DNA of 7,989 nt from CALBTQ01 sp036725605. Lineage in GTDB: Bacteria > Lernaellota > Lernaellaia > Lernaellales > Lernaellaceae. Shown here piece by piece: positions 1-7,513 of this stretch. Made by a program: the position numbers and the translations under genes. Each line of letters opens with the position of its first letter. Position 1 is the first letter of the stretch. Below the pieces are notes generated by a model that was not told the DNA's origin, did not search any database, and saw only the letters and a program-made list of their open reading frames with translations. The stretch is from NCBI GenBank assembly GCA_036725605.1, contig DAIMDW010000069.1, positions 1 through 7,989 of the forward strand, given 5' to 3'.

Positions 1-825
1 CGGGCCTTCGATCTCAACGATCCGTTCGACGAGGTAGGCCAATTGAGGAATAGGGACCAAGTGCGGTTCCGTCGTGTAATTCACGAGCGTTGCGAAGCGA
101 CGATAGGGCTGCGCGGTCAACCGAAGATGGTCGATGTCCATGGGTAGCGCTTCCGGGGCCGACTCGGGAACCTCGGCGACAGGCCTTTCCGTGTTTGCTC
201 CCCTAACCGCGGTCCCTGTCTCAACGTCGAGTAGGCTTTTTTCCACATCCATCTGTTCGGCCCAGGATTTAATCTCTTCATAGAGTTTCTTGGGACCACA
301 CTCAGTTAAAATGGTGTGGGCGATGGCCATAGTGAATAGCGCGTTCACCTGTTGGCAAACCGGATGGGGATGGGTAAGCGCAGCATCCTGGCGCGCCCAC
401 TTGGCCACTTGATTTAACTCGTAGTGTGCCCCGAAGATGCCCAGAGGGCTGACCCGCATTAATGCGCCGTTGGCTTGGCTGTCGTGATTGGGCTGACCAC
501 GGAGACCGGAAGAGGTTGTCATCCCGCAATCGAATGGCTTCGAGTCCAACCAGAAGACGTAGACTTTTCTTGCCTCCGCAGGATCGTATCTTCCCAACTC
601 CACGAGCATCCGGGCCAGCATCAAAGCCATCTCGGAATCATCCGTCGGTTGTCCGGCAATAGTGTTCCAGGTTCCGCCGTCGGCAAGTTTCCGGACGCCG
701 TCTGGGTATTCTTTTCTTATGTCTGACGGTGTCTGGAACTCCACGAGACCGCCCAGAGCATCGCCTGCGAGTTGGCCGAGCAAACAGCCTTGGGCTCTGG
801 AAAGAAAACTTTGATCAGCTTTCAT
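1..825 (-). CDS. ADP-ribosylglycohydrolase-like protein with a DUF3320-like C-terminal segment (partial, 3' end off the left edge)
   Basis: Reading from the ATG at 825 gives 275 codons with no stop before the window edge. Residues 1-200 look like the ADP-ribosylglycohydrolase (DraG/ADPRH) family, which removes ADP-ribose from proteins, nucleic acids or small molecules. Seen: a glycine-rich start (GCLLGQLAGDALGG, 13-26), the metal-binding TDDSEM at 61-66, QANGALMRVSPLGIF at 117-131 and DAALTHPHPVC at 147-157. Family members then normally continue to a GGDTDT-type motif carrying further metal-binding aspartates. That motif is absent from the visible sequence. After a Pro/Glu-rich linker (about 205-228) the end, LVERIVEIEGP (265-275), resembles the DUF3320 domain found at the C-terminus of large DUF4011 helicases. 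The ATG overlaps the stop of the upstream nuclease gene (ATGA), which suggests translational coupling; only a weak GGG lies before it. The hydrolase half is a confident call. Enzyme activity is doubtful because metal ligands are missing. The DUF3320 call is from memory of the family. Confidence 0.82.
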   Translation of the reverse strand, partial: MKADQSFLSRAQGCLLGQLAGDALGGLVEFQTPSDIRKEYPDGVRKLADGGTWNTIAGQPTDDSEMALMLARMLVELGRYDPAEARKVYVFWLDSKPFDCGMTTSSGLRGQPNHDSQANGALMRVSPLGIFGAHYELNQVAKWARQDAALTHPHPVCQQVNALFTMAIAHTILTECGPKKLYEEIKSWAEQMDVEKSLLDVETGTAVRGANTERPVAEVPESAPEALPMDIDHLRLTAQPYRRFATLVNYTTEPHLVPIPQLAYLVERIVEIEGP

Positions 826-1865
826 TGACTTGCCCGTTTTTGTAGCTCCTTAGAAATAATCTCGGCGACCTTCCCATTCCACATTTTTCCGATGGTACAG
901 CGGACTGGGAGATTGTAACCCCATTGCGAGGACTCTTGTGCTGTGACTGCATGCTCTGGCTTGACAACGAAGGACCAATTGACCCTTCGATGGTATTCGT
1001 CATTCCCAGCCTTTTCGGATTCATCGCTCGCTTTGATTGATTCTTCCTCTTCGACGGTGCCCACGGCGATGATCCCAACGCCGTTTAGGTATGCGAAGAC
1101 CCGGTCCCCTTTACCCGGCAAGTCCATTTTGTGCTTGGTTTTTGCATCGCCGTAACCAAACGCATAGATTACCGATTTTTCGAGCATTCGCTTCCAGGCG
1201 CCTTTATCGTGGGTCTCGTCCGTGTTAAAGAACCAGTCCCCCGACCAGGTTCCATACGACTCAATTGGCTCTACGGTAATCTTTTGCATTTTGAGAAAAA
1301 CGTCTTCCCCGGATCGAAAAAGACCAAAGGGAACGAAGTCGATGGGAAGCTTATACTGATCCCGAAGCCATGAGATGATTCTTGTCACTGATTCGTCGGC
1401 CTCGGACGCCAGAATGTAGAACCGACGAGCTTTGAGAAAGTCGTCTTTTTCAAACGCAGGATTTTCGACAAAGCTTTTAAACTCCTGAAGAAGGTCTCCA
1501 TCGTCCTTCCCGGAGTATTTTTTCCAGCGCTGGTTAAACGCATCGTAGTCCCATTCGGACAGATGGGCCGCGTAATCCAGTAGTTGTCCTACGGTGCTAC
1601 GATCGCTCCAGTGTCTCTTGATCTCGATGATGATCAAAGTCCCTTGGCTATCAACGGCCAGCAAGTCCGCTTGCGGCTCGCCAGACAGTTCCTGCGCCAG
1701 GATCATCACAGCACCTGGTTCTGAAAATAGCAAATCCGGTTTCAGAGCAACCCATTCCTCAATCCTTTTTTCTTTTACAGACACGCTCGCTGCATCACAT
1801 GGACACAGTTCGTCAAATTCACCTTCCTCTAATTTGATTCGATACAAAGCAGTGATCTCGTCCAT
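822..1865 (-). CDS. PD-(D/E)xK endonuclease with C-terminal EVE/PUA-like domain
   Basis: A 347-aa soluble protein, probably a DNA nuclease linked to a reader domain. The N-terminal part carries a PD-(D/E)xK nuclease core resembling DUF91/NucS-type enzymes: an early acidic helix (RIEEW, 34-38), QADLLAVD (65-72) with D67, then LIIIEIKRH (77-85) with E81 and K83, and Q94 in a following helix (VGQLLDYAAHLSE). The order D...ExK...Q is complete, so catalysis looks possible. Residues about 205-345 look like an EVE/PUA-type fold: a GDWFFNTDE strand (209-217), then GDRVFAYLNGVGIIAVGTV (253-271), the typical GD-[VI]-hydrophobic...GvG pattern. EVE-type domains often bind modified bases, so a Type IV-like role against modified phage DNA is a reasonable inference. 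The start is supported by AAGGAG 11 nt upstream. The gene begins 18 nt after the ISP restriction gene and its stop overlaps the next ATG. The substrate cannot be read from sequence. Confidence 0.85.
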   Translation of the reverse strand: MDEITALYRIKLEEGEFDELCPCDAASVSVKEKRIEEWVALKPDLLFSEPGAVMILAQELSGEPQADLLAVDSQGTLIIIEIKRHWSDRSTVGQLLDYAAHLSEWDYDAFNQRWKKYSGKDDGDLLQEFKSFVENPAFEKDDFLKARRFYILASEADESVTRIISWLRDQYKLPIDFVPFGLFRSGEDVFLKMQKITVEPIESYGTWSGDWFFNTDETHDKGAWKRMLEKSVIYAFGYGDAKTKHKMDLPGKGDRVFAYLNGVGIIAVGTVEEEESIKASDESEKAGNDEYHRRVNWSFVVKPEHAVTAQESSQWGYNLPVRCTIGKMWNGKVAEIISKELQKRASQ

Positions 1866-1883
1866 CGTAAAAGCTGCTCCTTG
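1866..1883 (-). promoter_or_regulatory. Short intercistronic gap with ribosome binding site of the nuclease gene
   Basis: The minus strand of this 18-nt gap carries AAGGAG (1877-1882), 11 nt before the ATG and one base after the stop codon of the upstream restriction gene. There is no room for a separate promoter, so the nuclease is probably translated from the same message as the restriction enzyme. Confidence 0.7.
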
Positions 1884-4800
1884 CTATGAAAAATCTGGCA
1901 ACGAAGGAAGTTGCTCCACAATTTTAACAGTCTCCACACTGACCCGGATGACCCGAAGCAGCAGATCCAGGATATACCGGGGTTGTTTGTGTTCTTTTGC
2001 CCAGTCGTTTGGATCGTTGGTTATGCCGCTGGCTTTGTGGGTCGTGACGGCGTATCGCTCCATGATCCACTCGATGGCGGATTTACCGTTGACAACGTAT
2101 TCGTGGGCTTCCATGGGAATTTCGGAAACGGTTATTGAGGAGTTATAGATGATTGTGGACTTATCGACCTTCTTACCCTTCTTAGCGAAGCGAATTTTAT
2201 TCACAATGAAATTGTCGGAGCTTTTCTTCACCGTGGCCGGGAATGGATCGACGGTCTCATAGTTTAGGTGCCATTCTGCCAGTTCCCGTCCTGCCTTGCT
2301 GAAAGCCCAGAACATCTTTGGCTCGTCGACAAGTGGGATTCGAGGGAGCATCTTCTTCAGGTCAGCTGAATAACGGGTGCGGTATTCCGGGCTGTGAAGC
2401 AGCCCGTAAACATAGTAGAAGATGTCCTCTTTAGTCACCTTCGGTCCATAGATTATTCGAGCTTGCTTGTGAATGAAATCCGTAACTCCATCACGACGAT
2501 TATATTGGCTAATAGACTTGTCGAAGAGGGAAGCTTGTTCTTTTTCAGCTTCTTCGTAATAATATAGAGGAAAGCACTGACTCTTGCCGATCAACTCAAG
2601 GTCCGGCAGCGTATCAGTTATAATGGTTGAAAACGCCTTCGTAACGCCTACACCAGATACGCAAATAACTATATTGTCCTGCTTTTTTGTAGGAAAGAGT
2701 TTCGGTTGCTGATAAACGCAATTATTAAAATCGCGATGAAAATACATCCATTGCTTGACAAATGGTCGATATATTCCTGGCCTATTTGCACTTGTTGAAA
2801 AGCTATATGTCTTCCCCTTTTCAGCATCATTGCGTTGTGCACGATCCCAACTAAATTTTTTTGGGTCTCGATCAACGAAATCAAGCACTTTTAACGATTT
2901 TTTCTTGTTTCTCGCTTCGATATATTTTTTGACTTGATTGTTATAAAAATCAACCGATTGTCTAATGTTTTCATCAACCACAGACTTGGAAAAATTGTAG
3001 CACCAGCTATCGCGATTTGTTTTTACACCACAGGAATAGTAAGGTTCAAAAACCGTTTTCGATTTCTTCTTCTTTTTATCTCCTAAAGGGATAAATGTGC
3101 CAAAGGCTTCATCACGAATATTAATCCAGTCGCCATGCTTATTGGGCTTGATTTTCTTTAAGGCAAGATCAGAGTTTAATATCGTTCCAAATTCACAAAT
3201 AATTTTCAGCTTTTCTTCACGGTTTAAGTAATCACCAATATCTCTATATCGGATGTTGGCATTTTTCCCCTTAGATGCAGGATTTCTCACCAGAAGGGTG
3301 ATGCTGATGGGTGTGCGACTTCCCAGTCCAAAAATGTTTCCGGCTTCTCGACGGCGCAGATCGCCCTGAGTACGGCAGTTCCCGCGCAAGTTGAATACAT
3401 AGATAGAAGTGAATTCTCGTTCTAGGCTTTTACGAAACCCATCTGTTGCATTGCCGTCTAACCACGACCCGTTTGAGACAAATGCAATTATTCCACCGTG
3501 ATCGGAATCAAGTCTATCCGAGGCCCATCGAAACGATTTAATATAAGAATCGTAAAGTGAATTTTGAAGCGTAGCCGTTGACTCCTTCGCATATGTTTCA
3601 GCGATTCTACGGTCTAATTTCTCGTACTTAAGATTCTGAGCATTATCATTAGCCTCTTTCTGCCCAACTGAATAGGGTGGATTACTGACTATCACCCTGA
3701 TAGGAGCTTTTTTCTGCGCAATTACTCGGTCAGAATTCTGTGGGAACATCTTTGAAAATAGGTGACCGTTGTCTTTGTATTCTCCAAGCTGGAAGGTGTC
3801 GGTTAGGCAGATACCTTCAAAGGGCTGGTATTTATTCCCATTTGAAATAAGGTCGTGGTAGACGTTCTCGATGTTAATGGACGCGATGTAATAAGCGAGA
3901 AGTACGATTTCATTTGCGTGGAGTTCTTTCTCATATTTTCGTTTGAGAGCCTTTTGGGTTATCAGGCCCGATTGAAGCAAACGGGTGATAAAGGTTCCTG
4001 TTCCGGTAAACGGATCAAGAATGTGTACGTTTTCATCCGACAAAGAGCGTCCGAATTCCGCTTTCAGTACATCCGAAACTGAGTGGATGATGAAATCTAC
4101 AACTTCGACCGGCGTATAGACTATACCAAGCTTCTCAACGGTCAATGGGAAAGCTGTTTTGAAAAACTTGTCATAAAGCTCAATGATGATTCGCTGTCTG
4201 CCCTCGGCGTTATCGATGCCTTCCGCTCTCTGTCGAACGGACTTGTAGAAGCGGTCCAGAGTTTCCATGTCCTTTTCCATGGACTGTTCTTCCAGCAGGT
4301 CGAGCATTCGCTGCATTGAGACCGAAACAGCATTACTCTTGGCAAAAGAATAATTCTCGAATAGGGCCTCGAAAACCGGCTTGGTAATGATGTGTTGTGA
4401 AAGCATCTCCACCGCGTCTTGCTGCTCGATGGATGGATTAATATTTTTGCGAAGTCCTCCGAGAAATTCTTCGAAAGCCTCCTTGTGCGGACCTTTCTTT
4501 TTGATCAGGTTGTTGATTCTGGAAATGTTGTTTTCCGCAATGAGGGCAACGTCCTTTGCCCATTGTTCCCAATATCTTTTGCTGCCGACCTTTTGAACCA
4601 TACGGGCATAAATGACGGACTGAAGTTCACCGAATTGCAAGGCAAGTTGCTCGGAAATTTTTTTATCGAACTTTGTCCCGTCCCCAGGGGCTGTGGCGTC
4701 GTCTCCTGACTTTTTTGTCGGGTCAGGGATTCCGCCGACAAGAATTTGATCTGGCTTGCGCTTATTCAGTTCAATTTTATTGACGGTGGCGTTAAAGCGG

Positions 4801-6752
4801 TCGTCATGTGCCCGGAGCGCGTTCAAAACGGTCCAGACAACGGCGAATCGTTTGTTGTCACTCAGGGCTTCTTCCGGCGTGATATTCGACGGAACGACCA
4901 CGGGGATGATGATGTAACCGTATTTCTTGTTTGGGGCACGGCGCATGACGCGACCGACAGACTGGACGACATCTACCTGGGAATTCCGCGCAGATAGGAA
5001 TAACACCGCATCCAGCGATGGAACGTCCACACCTTCAGAGAGACACCGCACGTTGTTGAGGATGCGACATTCATTACCAGAGGGCGGGGAAGATTTGAGC
5101 CATTCCAACTTCTGATCCCTTATCGAACTGGGCATAGTGCCGTCCACATGGGAGGCGTCTATGTTGACCACTGTCTTTCGATCTTCCGGGGCAAGGCTCT
5201 CGTAATACGCGTCTTTGTAGGTGTTAAAGATGGTCGTAATCTGCTTTGAAATCTTGATGCTCTGGCAAAAAGCCACGGCGCGCCGCATCGGCTCCGGATC
5301 AGTCGTTTTAAGCAAATCGGCATCAAGCAGCATCCGCTTTGAAAGGGCATTGATACACCCGATGAGCTTTGATGCGTCGTCGGTATTAATTTCCGTGCTT
5401 CCTTTGGCGATTGCTTTTTGAAGCGATGCTGGTATCTGGTCGTCACGTAGGGTAAGAACCAGCACTTTGTAATCCGAAAGCAGGTCTCTTTCGACCGACT
5501 CACCAAATCCGATGCGGTAAAACTCTTCACCGAACATTGCCGGGTCGTCCATAGAGCAGAGAACGGCATCGGCTTCTTTTGCCTTGCTTTTACTATCGTC
5601 GCTGTAAAGCTTTGGCGTGGCGGTCATATAGATACGCTTTTTGGCCTGAATCACGTCATCGTCATGGACCTTTACGAAATGGGACTCGTCCTCGCCCGCG
5701 AGGGTAACACCGGTTGTGCGGTGCGCTTCGTCGCAGATCACCAGATCAAAGATGCAGCGCGTTTTTTTTGATTTATTTAGGGCTTTCTGAGCTTTTGCGA
5801 CGACGTCGATGGAGTGGTAGGTTGAAAAGAAGACCGTCATGCCCTTCTTGGATGTGTTTTCGATGTTTTCAAACTGACTGACGATGGATTTCACATCGGT
5901 GGAGGCGGGAAGAGCAATGTCTTCGATGGTGAATCCACCGAAATCTTCATTCCTTGTCTTTTTCTGACTCACGCCGGTATCGGAACAGATACAGATGGCG
6001 TTTAAAGGATCATCGGCCTCTGCGCTCCACTCGCGTAATGTCTGCCCAAGTAGGGAGATGGACGGGACCAAAAACAGAATAGTGCCTTTGCCTTTGGTTT
6101 CATGCTCGGCAATTTTGAGGGCAGTGAAGGTTTTGCCGGTCCCGCAGGCCATTATCATCTTGCCACGGTTTTCGGCTTTGAAATGCTCGTGAGCATTTTC
6201 AAGTGCGGTTTTCTGATGATCCCTGAGAACTTTTTTCGGGAGCAGGGACTGCTTGCCTGAAAGCCCTTCTTCCAGCTTTTCCCACTTAACGGGCGCTTGC
6301 CTTAAATCGGTCAAGCTGATTCTGAATACCGGGGGATGCTGATTGCGAATCGTATTTTCGGCTTCTTTGTTCCAGTTATTGGTCGTGGAAATCCACAGCC
6401 GGTGAGCAAAGCGGACGCTTTTCAGGCTTTCATCCCGAAAACTTTTTCCAGAAGTTGCCAGGAAGCTGTCAACAGCGGCTTTATCAATGGTGGCGTCTTC
6501 CGCATAGCATTTGCACTGGATGGCGGTGTAGTCACCAACCTTATCCTTGGCCACCATGTCGATGCCGGTATCTTTGCCGCCGAAATCCTTTCGAAATGGA
6601 AAATCGCTCCAGAGCCAGACGTTGGTGAAATAATTGGCATATAGCTTGTCCGTCATCAGGTAGAGGCGCATCAGACGTTCAAAGCGAGCGCCCTTGTCCC
6701 GCTCGGAGAAGGCGATTTTTCTATACTTGGTTAGGATTTCATCAAACAGCAT
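1884..6752 (-). CDS. Type ISP single-polypeptide restriction-modification enzyme (LlaGI/LlaBIII-like)
   Basis: One 1622-aa chain holds all restriction-modification activities, close to the roughly 1570-1580 aa of LlaGI and LlaBIII. Domains in order: Mrr-like PD-(D/E)xK nuclease (about 1-155; D65 in GGKDTGID, then QCK at 79-81); SF2 helicase/translocase (about 175-640; Walker A ACGTGKT 202-208, DEAH 341-344, TATPK 377-381, SEGVDVP 572-578, QSVGRVMRRA 597-606); a helical coupler (about 690-865); an N6-adenine methyltransferase (about 870-1150; YTPVEVVDFI 879-888, DPFTGTGTF 913-921, NPPY 1024-1027); and a target recognition region (about 1150-1600). All key motifs are intact. Characterised family members methylate one adenine of an asymmetric site and, when it is unmodified, translocate along DNA and cut when two enzymes collide. 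The start has AAAGGAAG 6 nt upstream. The recognition-domain DNA (about 2641-3240) is only about 35% G+C against roughly 50% elsewhere in the gene, consistent with recombination of specificity domains. The recognition sequence cannot be predicted here. Confidence 0.95.
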   Translation of the reverse strand: MLFDEILTKYRKIAFSERDKGARFERLMRLYLMTDKLYANYFTNVWLWSDFPFRKDFGGKDTGIDMVAKDKVGDYTAIQCKCYAEDATIDKAAVDSFLATSGKSFRDESLKSVRFAHRLWISTTNNWNKEAENTIRNQHPPVFRISLTDLRQAPVKWEKLEEGLSGKQSLLPKKVLRDHQKTALENAHEHFKAENRGKMIMACGTGKTFTALKIAEHETKGKGTILFLVPSISLLGQTLREWSAEADDPLNAICICSDTGVSQKKTRNEDFGGFTIEDIALPASTDVKSIVSQFENIENTSKKGMTVFFSTYHSIDVVAKAQKALNKSKKTRCIFDLVICDEAHRTTGVTLAGEDESHFVKVHDDDVIQAKKRIYMTATPKLYSDDSKSKAKEADAVLCSMDDPAMFGEEFYRIGFGESVERDLLSDYKVLVLTLRDDQIPASLQKAIAKGSTEINTDDASKLIGCINALSKRMLLDADLLKTTDPEPMRRAVAFCQSIKISKQITTIFNTYKDAYYESLAPEDRKTVVNIDASHVDGTMPSSIRDQKLEWLKSSPPSGNECRILNNVRCLSEGVDVPSLDAVLFLSARNSQVDVVQSVGRVMRRAPNKKYGYIIIPVVVPSNITPEEALSDNKRFAVVWTVLNALRAHDDRFNATVNKIELNKRKPDQILVGGIPDPTKKSGDDATAPGDGTKFDKKISEQLALQFGELQSVIYARMVQKVGSKRYWEQWAKDVALIAENNISRINNLIKKKGPHKEAFEEFLGGLRKNINPSIEQQDAVEMLSQHIITKPVFEALFENYSFAKSNAVSVSMQRMLDLLEEQSMEKDMETLDRFYKSVRQRAEGIDNAEGRQRIIIELYDKFFKTAFPLTVEKLGIVYTPVEVVDFIIHSVSDVLKAEFGRSLSDENVHILDPFTGTGTFITRLLQSGLITQKALKRKYEKELHANEIVLLAYYIASINIENVYHDLISNGNKYQPFEGICLTDTFQLGEYKDNGHLFSKMFPQNSDRVIAQKKAPIRVIVSNPPYSVGQKEANDNAQNLKYEKLDRRIAETYAKESTATLQNSLYDSYIKSFRWASDRLDSDHGGIIAFVSNGSWLDGNATDGFRKSLEREFTSIYVFNLRGNCRTQGDLRRREAGNIFGLGSRTPISITLLVRNPASKGKNANIRYRDIGDYLNREEKLKIICEFGTILNSDLALKKIKPNKHGDWINIRDEAFGTFIPLGDKKKKKSKTVFEPYYSCGVKTNRDSWCYNFSKSVVDENIRQSVDFYNNQVKKYIEARNKKKSLKVLDFVDRDPKKFSWDRAQRNDAEKGKTYSFSTSANRPGIYRPFVKQWMYFHRDFNNCVYQQPKLFPTKKQDNIVICVSGVGVTKAFSTIITDTLPDLELIGKSQCFPLYYYEEAEKEQASLFDKSISQYNRRDGVTDFIHKQARIIYGPKVTKEDIFYYVYGLLHSPEYRTRYSADLKKMLPRIPLVDEPKMFWAFSKAGRELAEWHLNYETVDPFPATVKKSSDNFIVNKIRFAKKGKKVDKSTIIYNSSITVSEIPMEAHEYVVNGKSAIEWIMERYAVTTHKASGITNDPNDWAKEHKQPRYILDLLLRVIRVSVETVKIVEQLPSLPDFS

Positions 6753-6781
6753 CGGTTGCTTCCTTTATTCGTTGCATAAAC
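6753..6781 (-). promoter_or_regulatory. Intercistronic gap with ribosome binding site of the ISP restriction gene
   Basis: On the minus strand AAAGGAAG (6759-6766) lies 6 nt before the ATG at 6752, a strong and well spaced ribosome binding site. The whole gap after the protease-like gene is 29 nt, with no promoter or hairpin seen, which supports co-transcription with the upstream gene. Confidence 0.7.
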
Positions 6782-7408
6782 TCACTTTGAAATTAATATC
6801 TCATCCTTGCCTTCAATCAATTTGATAATAGTCTTGTTGCTCAGTACTCGTCGACCTTTCATCGAACCCATCGCCAACCTTTCAACGCTTGCCCAGTTCT
6901 CGCGCAAAATGCCTTCAGCCTCTTTTAGGACTAGAGGGAACTCAGCTTCTTTTTTGTTTGAGAATTTCTTTGAATTTTCAAGGTGGAATTTCGCTTCCCG
7001 AATGTCGTTCGCCCAACGGAATTCGTTGAAGATGTCGATGTCGTCCTGAAAAACCAGGCGCTCGGCGACGATGCCGGAAACACTAACGACAGCCAGTTCG
7101 AAATGGGTTTTCGGGTAGGCAGTACCGAAACGTTTTGCCATCACGCTGAAAGATGCCACACAAGCCGATTGTCCGTTCTCTCCAGTTGAGGAACGCCGGA
7201 TGTCTATGCGCTCGACTTGGAACCCACAACGCCATGCTCCAATACAATGACCAGCTTCATGCAGGGCGTCACGCCGGACATTTCGACTGCCTCTCGACTT
7301 CTGAAAAATAAATTCTTGAAAGGCATTTGACATGACCTGGGAATCAAGCGGCGTATCCGCTTTCAACTCCGGCGGCAGTGGTTCGAGATCAAGATCATCG
7401 AGCGGCAC
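6782..7408 (-). CDS. Stand-alone M41 (FtsH-like) zinc metallopeptidase-like protein
   Basis: A 208-aa soluble protein with a zinc-peptidase motif, HEAGH at 50-54, within RRDALHEAGHCIGAWRCGF. About 80 residues later SGIVAERLVF (111-120) and FRWANDIREAK (130-140) match the FtsH-type order 'GGRAAEE...GASNDI..A', so D135 is the likely third zinc ligand. ENWASVERLA (170-179) resembles the helix that follows in M41 domains. Unlike FtsH there is no AAA ATPase module and no membrane segment. The first 30 residues are acidic and proline-rich, probably disordered. The start is GTG: AAGGA lies 10 nt upstream and an in-frame stop sits at 7463-7465, so little extension is possible. A shorter start at the internal ATG (residue 26) is the alternative. 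The gene is 29 nt upstream of the ISP restriction gene and is probably the first gene of the operon. Its target is unknown; it might process a partner protein or respond to infection, but nothing in the sequence shows this. Confidence 0.8.
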   Translation of the reverse strand: MPLDDLDLEPLPPELKADTPLDSQVMSNAFQEFIFQKSRGSRNVRRDALHEAGHCIGAWRCGFQVERIDIRRSSTGENGQSACVASFSVMAKRFGTAYPKTHFELAVVSVSGIVAERLVFQDDIDIFNEFRWANDIREAKFHLENSKKFSNKKEAEFPLVLKEAEGILRENWASVERLAMGSMKGRRVLSNKTIIKLIEGKDEILISK

Positions 7409-7513
7409 AGCTTTGTTTTCCTTTCGTTTTTGTCCAAGAACGCAGCCTACCAGATCGGTGATTCAGACAAAAGCGAAATCCAACTGCTGCTGATTGTATT
7501 TTGGTCGACGGGC
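7409..7513 (-). other. 105-nt intergenic gap, probable leader of the defence operon
   Basis: This is the only sizeable non-coding gap and the place where an operon promoter would be expected. The minus strand ends in a purine-rich leader with AAGGA (7419-7423), 10 nt before the GTG start of the protease-like gene. TTGGAT-like and TTGGAC-like hexamers occur, but none is paired with a convincing -10 box, so no promoter is called. No rho-independent terminator is visible after the amidase stop. The G+C content falls here from the high value of the amidase gene to that of the defence genes. Confidence 0.4.

Noticed and set aside
117..529. Two short minus-strand open frames (117-299 and 302-529).
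   Set aside because: They are shifted frames inside the ADP-ribosylglycohydrolase-like gene, whose own frame carries the family motifs through both intervals.
1594..2148. Open reading frame of 184 codons on the plus strand.
   Set aside because: It lies opposite the start of the nuclease gene and the end of the ISP gene, both well supported by motifs, and its translation is serine-rich and shows no recognisable domain.
6336..6644. Plus-strand open frame of 102 codons.
   Set aside because: It is antisense to the conserved Mrr-like nuclease domain of the ISP enzyme and has no independent support.
231..7450. A 7-bp inverted match, GTAGGCT at 231-237 and AGCCTAC at 7444-7450, near the two composition steps.
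   Set aside because: Seven bases without extension is expected by chance between two stretches of this length, so it is not evidence for element ends.
7409..7513. Possible sigma-70 promoter upstream of the protease-like gene.
   Set aside because: TTGGAT/TTGGAC-like hexamers are present, but no acceptable -10 box stands at the right distance.
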